Assembly: GCF_900142095.1 (NCBI RefSeq)
Contig: NZ_FQZP01000023.1
Span: 1-37,907 of the forward strand
DNA length: 37,907 bases
Direction of reading: 5' to 3'
From: Thermoclostridium caenicola
GTDB lineage: Bacteria; Bacillota; Clostridia; DSM-8532
Of this stretch, positions 32,618-37,907 are shown piece after piece (position 1 is the first letter of the stretch; each line of letters starts with the position of its first letter). A program made the position numbers and the translations under genes. A model generated the notes under the pieces. It was not told the DNA's origin and searched no databases. It worked only from the letters and a program-made list of their open reading frames with translations.

Positions 32618-35518
32618 TTATTCCCTGAAATAGGCAGTAATGGCTTCGGCAATGCTTTTGGCAAGCCGGGTTTGCTCTGCTTCGTCTGTCAGCCACTCAA
32701 ACTCCTGCGGGTTGGGCACAAAACCGGTTTCCAGGAGTATCGAAGGCATCCAGGTTCCGCGGGTAACATAGAAATTGCGCACATGCGTCCCCTTCAGGGT
32801 TCGGCCCAGAGAACCGGTAACATGGTTATACAGCAGTTCAACCAGGTCTTTGGCCAGGGGCTCCCGGTACCATACCGAGAATCCGTCCACCTTGGAAATA
32901 TCCACATTATCCGCCATGCTGTTGGCATGCAGGGATACAAACAGGTCCGGAAGCATCATTTTGGACATGGCCAGCCTGTCTTCCAGGGATACGGTCCTGT
33001 CATCCTCCCTGGTCAGGTATACCCTGGCCCCCAGGGCTTCCAGCTCTGCAGCAAGTTTTTTGGCCAGGTTTAAGTTGATGTCTTTTTCCGCATAGCGCAA
33101 TCCCAGCGGTCCAATAGCTCCCGTCTCGGTTCCGCCATGGCCGGGATCCAGCATGATGGACAGGCCTTTCAGGGGAAGGCTCTGATCCTTTGACTGCGGC
33201 TTGCGCTTAACATGCAGCAGCAATCCGCCGGACGTCTTTTCAATATAGTAGCCGGTCAGTTTCTCCCCAGGCCTTACGGTCAGGGTCATGAGCGTCCCGC
33301 TGTCGCTATTTTGGGCAATCGTTACGGAAGAGATGAGGGCATTGGGTGGCAGCTGGGGCGCTTCCGCCCTGCAGGTTGCCGAAACCGTGAGTTTTACCTG
33401 GGTTCCGTCAAAGACGGCGAATGCGGCCGGAGAAAGTGTTGCATCCAGCTTCAGGGTCTCCCATCCCTCTCCGATGACGTATTCAACCTGCTTGATATCG
33501 GACTGTATTTTGAAATTCAAATCATAAACATTGACATCATTCTTGTTCACCCATTGTCCGGAGGACAGGCGGACGTAGCTTCCCGACATTCCGGTGACCG
33601 CATCCAGCATACCGGAATAGAGCTGGTGCCTGCCGCCGTTATCGGATGAAGGCTCATCGAAGGTATAGGTCATGGGTACCTTGACCTCGGCATAGACTGG
33701 TGCGCCTTTCATGATGACGCCCACAACGGCTGCCCCTTTCTGGGTGCTGGTTGTACCTTTATAGTTCATGGTATAGACCGGAACGCCCAGGTCCACCTTT
33801 CTGGGATTACCCGCATAGTTTGGCAGGGTATAGTCATAGGTAAAGGTGGCGGCATACAGGCCGGAGTCGCTGGGGGTTGCCGTTTGCTGCTTCATGGTAT
33901 AGGTCTTCCCGTCAATCTGGACCGTCACCTTGGATCCGGCAGGCGCCTGGCAGGACAGGGTGATGGTCTCACCCGGCATCCCGTAGACCGGCGATCTCGG
34001 GAAGGTGGAGCTTGCAGGGATTTCAGCCTTGCTCATCTTCTGTGGACCCGAAGAGACGGTTCTCGTGATGACACGGGTTACCGAATACCCGTCCTGGGTG
34101 AAGGTGAACCGGTTCTCTCCCGGCTGAAGCGTTATAAGAATACCGAAATATCCCCGGGAGGACCTGCCGCTGACTGGCAGGCCGTTCAGGTAAAGCGGCT
34201 TTTCGGGATCCGACGCACCGTTGAGATAGTACTTGTCCAGGCTGGTGGTGATGTTGCCGGAAGGCCTGGACACGATGAGCCCGGTTTTTCCCGCCAGTTC
34301 ATCCCGCCGGGCGTAGACTGCCTTTATGGCAGCCGCAAGTTCCGGATAGTTGGCCAGGGAGTTGTAGGTAAACATGATGCTGCCCTTGACCTCTTCCACC
34401 GTGTCGTTCAGCTCAAGCTGCCTCACGATTTCCTGCGTGCCGTGCCAGGGGCTGTTCGGATTGGCATCGCCGGCTTTATAGGCCGCCATACCGATATAGA
34501 GATCCACCCCGGTGCCGGCGACGGCATTCTTCCACCAGGTCAGCAGCTTGCTGTAATCGGCCACCGAATAGCCGATATTCCAGTAAAACTGTGGCGCGAT
34601 ATAGTCGATGATGCCGTCCTTCACCCATTTCAGGGAGTCGGCATAATGGCTTGAATAGGACTGCAGGCCGTTGGTGTCGCTCCCCAAGGGGTTTGATGAG
34701 CGGTTGGCCCAGATGCCGAAGGGGCTGATGCCGAACCGGACACTGCTTCGGGTGACTTTTATGGCATAGTAGCAATCCCGGATCAGGGTATTTACGTTTT
34801 CCCTGCGCCAGTCGTCAAGGCTCTGACCGGGGGATTTGTATTTCTCATATGTGGCCTTGTCGTTGAAGGAGGTGTCGGGATAGAAATAGTCGTCGAAATG
34901 GATGCCATCCACATCGTAGTTTTTGACGATTTCAAGCACCCCGTCAATGATGAGCCGCCTCACTTCGGGAATGCCCGGATCAAAATAGAGGTTGCCGTCC
35001 GGGTGCTTGACCACCCACTGGGGATTCAGTACGGCAGGATTGGTGGGTGCCAGCGAGGCAAAATCATGGGAGGGCTGGTTCCACTCCTTCTTGGTCACGC
35101 GATAGGGGTTGATCCAGGCATGCAGTTCCAATCCCCGTTTATGGGCTTCCTCAGTCCAGAAGGCGAGCGGATCAAAACCGCCGTCGGGCGCAACACCCTG
35201 CTTTCCGGTCAGATACCTGGACCAGGGAAAGAGGCTTGACTTGTAGAAAGCATCCGCGGTGGGCCTCACCTGGAGGAAGACGGCGTTAAAGCCTGTATCC
35301 TTGGCCAGATCCAGGATCTTTATGGCTTCGCTCTTCAAGGTTTCTGAATCGGTCGTGGGCTTCTTAGGATAGTCGATGTTCACCACCGTTGATACCCAAA
35401 GGCCACGGAAATCGCTTTTCGCTGTCTTCCCGGGCAATGTGTCGTTTGCCGCAAATGCCGGGCAGGCCATCGACAGGATCAGGATGACGACCATCAGAAA
35501 TTTCGCCATTTTCTTCAT
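32618..35518 (-). CDS. Secreted GHL10-type glycosidase fused to N-acetylmuramoyl-L-alanine amidase
   Basis: 966 aa. A signal peptide (1-23, ending ACPAFA) directs export. Residues about 33-340 match the GHL10/DUF187 hydrolase-like barrel (FRGLWVSTVVNIDYP, VFLQVRPTADAFYKSSLFPW, DVDGIHFDDYFYP). A middle region holds Ig-like and SH3-like stretches, including SGSYVRLSSGQWVNKNDV. The last 180 residues are a zinc amidase_3 domain with ligands in DPGHGG (His near 793), AEKD (near 807) and SLHAN (near 862), and catalytic Glu in LLETGFVPN (near 928). It probably cuts stem peptides from peptidoglycan, with the barrel acting on glycan. ATG 35518 has AGGAG 7 nt upstream. Confidence 0.87.
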   Translation of the reverse strand: MKKMAKFLMVVILILSMACPAFAANDTLPGKTAKSDFRGLWVSTVVNIDYPKKPTTDSETLKSEAIKILDLAKDTGFNAVFLQVRPTADAFYKSSLFPWSRYLTGKQGVAPDGGFDPLAFWTEEAHKRGLELHAWINPYRVTKKEWNQPSHDFASLAPTNPAVLNPQWVVKHPDGNLYFDPGIPEVRRLIIDGVLEIVKNYDVDGIHFDDYFYPDTSFNDKATYEKYKSPGQSLDDWRRENVNTLIRDCYYAIKVTRSSVRFGISPFGIWANRSSNPLGSDTNGLQSYSSHYADSLKWVKDGIIDYIAPQFYWNIGYSVADYSKLLTWWKNAVAGTGVDLYIGMAAYKAGDANPNSPWHGTQEIVRQLELNDTVEEVKGSIMFTYNSLANYPELAAAIKAVYARRDELAGKTGLIVSRPSGNITTSLDKYYLNGASDPEKPLYLNGLPVSGRSSRGYFGILITLQPGENRFTFTQDGYSVTRVITRTVSSGPQKMSKAEIPASSTFPRSPVYGMPGETITLSCQAPAGSKVTVQIDGKTYTMKQQTATPSDSGLYAATFTYDYTLPNYAGNPRKVDLGVPVYTMNYKGTTSTQKGAAVVGVIMKGAPVYAEVKVPMTYTFDEPSSDNGGRHQLYSGMLDAVTGMSGSYVRLSSGQWVNKNDVNVYDLNFKIQSDIKQVEYVIGEGWETLKLDATLSPAAFAVFDGTQVKLTVSATCRAEAPQLPPNALISSVTIAQNSDSGTLMTLTVRPGEKLTGYYIEKTSGGLLLHVKRKPQSKDQSLPLKGLSIMLDPGHGGTETGAIGPLGLRYAEKDINLNLAKKLAAELEALGARVYLTREDDRTVSLEDRLAMSKMMLPDLFVSLHANSMADNVDISKVDGFSVWYREPLAKDLVELLYNHVTGSLGRTLKGTHVRNFYVTRGTWMPSILLETGFVPNPQEFEWLTDEAEQTRLAKSIAEAITAYFRE

Positions 35519-35571
35519 ATCGTTTCTCCTATGTAAGATTTTTTGGGGATTCCTGCCTTCCATTTTAGCAG

Positions 35572-35618
35572 AAAAAAACAGCTTCCTGCCGGTTTGACCC
35601 GTGTTTTAAGGAAACTGT
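35572..35618 (-). terminator. Terminator of the truncated gene at 35670
   Basis: ACAGCTTCCT (35578-35587) pairs with AGGAAACTGT (35609-35618), with one wobble on the minus-strand RNA. It is followed on the minus strand by seven T residues (plus-strand A tract 35572-35578). Confidence 0.65.
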
Positions 35619-35669
35619 AACCATAAGGTAACAATATGGGACACAGCGAAATCAGTCGCAAATACAAGC

Positions 35670-36029
35670 TCAGTCATTATAGTACTGACAGAATTCTATG
35701 GTCTTGACACGGCCATCCTTAAGGGTCACAACCATCTGCCGGTGGAAAGTGGGCTGAACACCGGCAGTGAAGTACCAGGTAACACTCCCGTCCTCAAAGC
35801 GCCCTACATCAGGCATGCCATAGTATTTTTCCAGGGTTTCAGCGCTGTCTCCAACCCTTAATCCCCTTGAGGTGGCATATTGGCTCGTGGAAAGGACAAT
35901 CCAGCTGACCAGGGAATAGGTGCCTCCCAGGCGGACACCGTTAATCTCGATTTCTCCCCGTTCAAGCTGAGACTCGCCATAATCATCCGGATTGCCTCCA
36001 AGGGCCCGTACGGCTTCTTCCATGTCCAT
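35670..36029 (-). CDS. Hypothetical protein, probably a 5'-truncated remnant
   Basis: About 119 aa from the first ATG at 36029. No ribosome site precedes it, and the IS256-type terminus lies only 1-2 nt upstream. The normal N-terminus, likely a signal peptide, was therefore probably cut off by the insertion. An in-frame TTG at 36041 lies inside the element. The product contains YSLVSWIVLSTSQYATSRGL, AETLEKYYGMPDVG and DGSVTWYF, then LKDGRVKTIEF. This recalls small extracytoplasmic beta proteins in which a G-x-P-based repeat is followed by a Y/F-rich strand. No named family is assigned. A good terminator follows, so it was once a real gene. Confidence 0.55.
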   Translation of the reverse strand: MDMEEAVRALGGNPDDYGESQLERGEIEINGVRLGGTYSLVSWIVLSTSQYATSRGLRVGDSAETLEKYYGMPDVGRFEDGSVTWYFTAGVQPTFHRQMVVTLKDGRVKTIEFCQYYND

Positions 36030-36030
36030 A

Positions 36031-37275
36031 GGTACCGTCAATAATTTTTCGCAAATTCATTTACCCGCCTGGTAGGCATCAGTTAACCAGCAGTTACTTT
36101 TGAACCATCCATGGCACCCAGTTCCTCAAGATGTCTCATACTCATATAACGCTTGGTTCCCCATTCTTTGCTTGCAACATACCTTAATCTTGCGCAAACC
36201 AGCATTAAAGCTGAATTCCCATCAGGAAAGGTGCCAACAACTCTGGTCCTACGCCTGATCTCCCGATTAAGCCGTTCGATGACATTATTACTCCGCAATT
36301 TGCTCCAATGGGCATAGGGGAATTCCATGTACGTCAGCGTTTCCTCGATGCCCTTTTCTATCTTAGCTGCCGCTTCTTTTAGCTTCATTTCCCGTAGCTT
36401 CTGGACTACACTCTGGGCCTTTTGCCTTGCGGCCTCTTTGTTCTCTTGCGCATGGATAGCCTTCAACATTGCAGCCACTTCTTTTACCTTGGAGCGCGGT
36501 GTAACCGTAAAGACATTCCGGTAGAAATGGACTGTGCATCTCTGATACTTTGCATCGGGAAAAACCTCATTTATTGCCTCCAGAAGCCCTAGACATTTAT
36601 CTCCAATGAATAATTGAACCCCTGTTAGTCCTCGCTCCCTCAAGCCCTGTAAAAAGCTCAACCAGCTTGCCTTGTCTTCTTTCATTCCTTCTGATGCACC
36701 AATCACTTCTCTATAGCCTTCTTCGTTAACAGCCATAGCTATGAGAATGGAGACGTTCTCGTATTCGCCGCCCCAGTTACGTTTCAAATACATTCCATCC
36801 AAGTAGACATAGAGGTATCTACTCTTCAATGGCCGGTTACGCCATGCGTCTATATGTACATATACCTTCTTGTTCAATTCACTTATGGTACCAGGTGGAA
36901 CTCTTGTCCCCCATAGGGCTTCGGTGATATCCTCAACACGCCGTACTGAAACTCCTGCCAGGTACATCTCTATTAATGCCTCTTCCACTGAACTCTCACG
37001 GCGTCGATATCGCTCTATTATGGCTGTCTCAAAAGCTATCCCTTTTAATTTAGGAATCTTTAACCTAACATTCCCTGATGTTGTGGTTAGATTTCTCTCA
37101 TAGTGGCCGGATCTATAGCCTTGCCTTTCTGAAGTGCGCTCATAGCGCTCTGCTTTGGTTAGTTCTGCTGCCTCTTGCTCCAATAGATTATTTAGAGTTT
37201 CCTCAACACTGCTACGGACTAATTCTTTTAACTCCTGCTTTATTACTCCTTCATTTAGCTGTATAATTTTATCTG
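36031..37275 (-). mobile_element. IS256-family insertion sequence, interrupted by an IS21-type element
   Basis: The transposase (36083-37275) is bounded on the left by GGTACCGTCAATAATTTTTCG (from 36031), which I take as the element terminus because similar GACxxTACC-type ends follow IS256 transposases. The other terminus should lie upstream of the transposase start, but the IS21-type left end begins there instead. It is therefore either displaced beyond the window or lost. Confidence 0.6.
36083..37275 (-). pseudogene. IS256-family transposase lacking its start codon
   Basis: The reading frame is open from the IS21 junction to the stop at 36083, about 397 codons. The product starts TDKIIQLNEGVIKQELKEL and continues with the family's AERYERTSERQGYRSGHY, the DDE domain (YVYLDGMYLKRNW with the first Asp, FIGDKCLGLLEAI with the second) and a C-terminal NNVIERLNREIRRRTRVVG. 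IS256 transposases typically begin M-x-DKIIQLNE, so only the first one or two codons are missing. No ATG, GTG or TTG is in frame until the TTG at 37183, which would lose about 31 residues. The enzyme is therefore probably silent or weakly made in shortened form. Confidence 0.8.
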
Positions 37276-37907
37276 TGTCACCGCCGGGATATAATTGACC
37301 CAGGAACGCCGAAAAGAAAATGACCCACCCCTGTAGAATATATCCCTCTGTATGAAAAGAACAACAACAAACAACAGAGGGGAGATATATGCTAAGGAGT
37401 GGGACTGTGATAAGATTACATGAACTTTACGCAAGTGGCAAGAGTATTCGAGAAATTGCCCGAATTACGGGACACTCCCGAAATACCGTACGCAAATATT
37501 TGCGCGCCAACGGAATTCCAGAGCCTCGATATGGCAAAAAAAGAGGTTCTAAACTCGATCCCTTTAAGCCTCTTCTGGATGAGTATATGGCCCAGGGGAT
37601 TTTCAACTGCGAAGTGTTGAAGCATCTGTTGAGAGAACGGGGTTATACTGGGGGCATCACACTCATTAAGGACTATGTGAAGCCGCACAGGCCGCCAAAG
37701 CAGATTCCGGCAGTACAGCGATACGAAACAAAACCTGGTTATCAAGCACAGGTAGACTGGAAGATATGCGAGTACATAGATCTGAACGGTGTAGTGAGAA
37801 AGATTCCGGTGTTTGCGATGGTACTGGGCTACTCTCGCGCTATGTACATCGAATTTACAAAACGATGTGACATTCACAGCTTTTTACGTTGCATGGTAAA
37901 CGCGTTG
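37276..37907 (+). mobile_element. IS21-family element, left end and istA (runs off the right edge)
   Basis: The left terminus is placed at TGTCACC (37276). Two related 21-nt repeats follow, 37282-37302 and 37307-37327, both starting CGCCG and ending TGACCCA and matching at 15 of 21 positions. Multiple terminal repeats of this type are characteristic of IS21 elements. istA begins at 37389. The right end and istB lie outside the window. Confidence 0.7.
37389..37907 (+). CDS. istA: IS21-family transposase IstA, N-terminal 173 residues
   Basis: The frame is open from ATG 37389 to the window edge. An N-terminal helix-turn-helix (IRLHELYASGKSIREIARIT and RNTVRKYLRANG) precedes the start of the DDE integrase domain, whose first Asp lies in YQAQVDW near 121. 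RYGKKRGSKLDPFKPLLDEY is typical of IstA. A GGGGAG site lies about 4 nt before the ATG. It is transcribed away from the interrupted IS256 transposase. Confidence 0.88.
   Translation, partial: MLRSGTVIRLHELYASGKSIREIARITGHSRNTVRKYLRANGIPEPRYGKKRGSKLDPFKPLLDEYMAQGIFNCEVLKHLLRERGYTGGITLIKDYVKPHRPPKQIPAVQRYETKPGYQAQVDWKICEYIDLNGVVRKIPVFAMVLGYSRAMYIEFTKRCDIHSFLRCMVNAL

Overview
The window looks like a chromosomal segment of a Gram-positive Clostridia species (Firmicutes). It has AGGAGG-type ribosome sites with frequent GTG and TTG starts, and it carries alr-ndoA, a DarA-type c-di-AMP receptor, VanW, a secondary-wall-polymer cluster and MurG. The Cas13a protein most resembles, from memory, that of Herbinix hemicellulosilytica. 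Thermophilic Clostridia such as Thermoclostridium are also known to carry Cas13a, so I suspect that neighbourhood of the tree, as inference only.

Layout. 1-287 is the 5' end of an ISL3-type transposase. 472-4705 holds a membrane PP2C/LysM protein, a long-chain acyl-CoA synthetase and a PHP-type phosphatase. 4759-12550 is a cell-surface polysaccharide cluster: a GT4-CsaB fusion, a Wzy/WaaL-like polymerase or ligase, a DUF4330 protein, a GT4 transferase, a UDP-ManNAc dehydrogenase (wecC) and a ManNAc transferase (tagA). These are the parts expected for a pyruvylated, ManNAc-containing secondary wall polymer, the anchor for SLH-domain proteins. 12609-13325 is a small anchored protein followed in the same frame by a BsuPI-domain remnant. 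13416-15269 is a membrane-anchored FAD-oxidoreductase with an SLH-like tail.

15432-20321 is the main system: a compact type VI-A CRISPR-Cas locus read on the minus strand as promoter, cas13a (1225 aa), leader, 13-repeat array and terminator. Both HEPN R-X4-H motifs are intact. No cas1/cas2 is in the window. Two spacers read as recognisable phage coding sequence in the strand that the crRNA would pair with as mRNA. One residue tied to pre-crRNA processing in LbuCas13a (R1079) is a glutamine here.

20467-25019 (minus) is a housekeeping block: coiled-coil protein, nnr, alr, ndoA (MazF-like toxin without the usual antitoxin gene) and an exported protein. 25235-30034 (plus) holds a VanW protein, an RluA-type pseudouridine synthase, darA, an MFS transporter and a cupin. 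30045-35518 (minus) holds a HAD phosphatase, murG, a PaaI thioesterase and a secreted GHL10/amidase_3 fusion. 35670-37907 is an insertion-sequence pile-up. An IS256-type element cut into a small gene, and an IS21-type element then landed at the start codon of the IS256 transposase.

No tRNA or rRNA gene was recognised.
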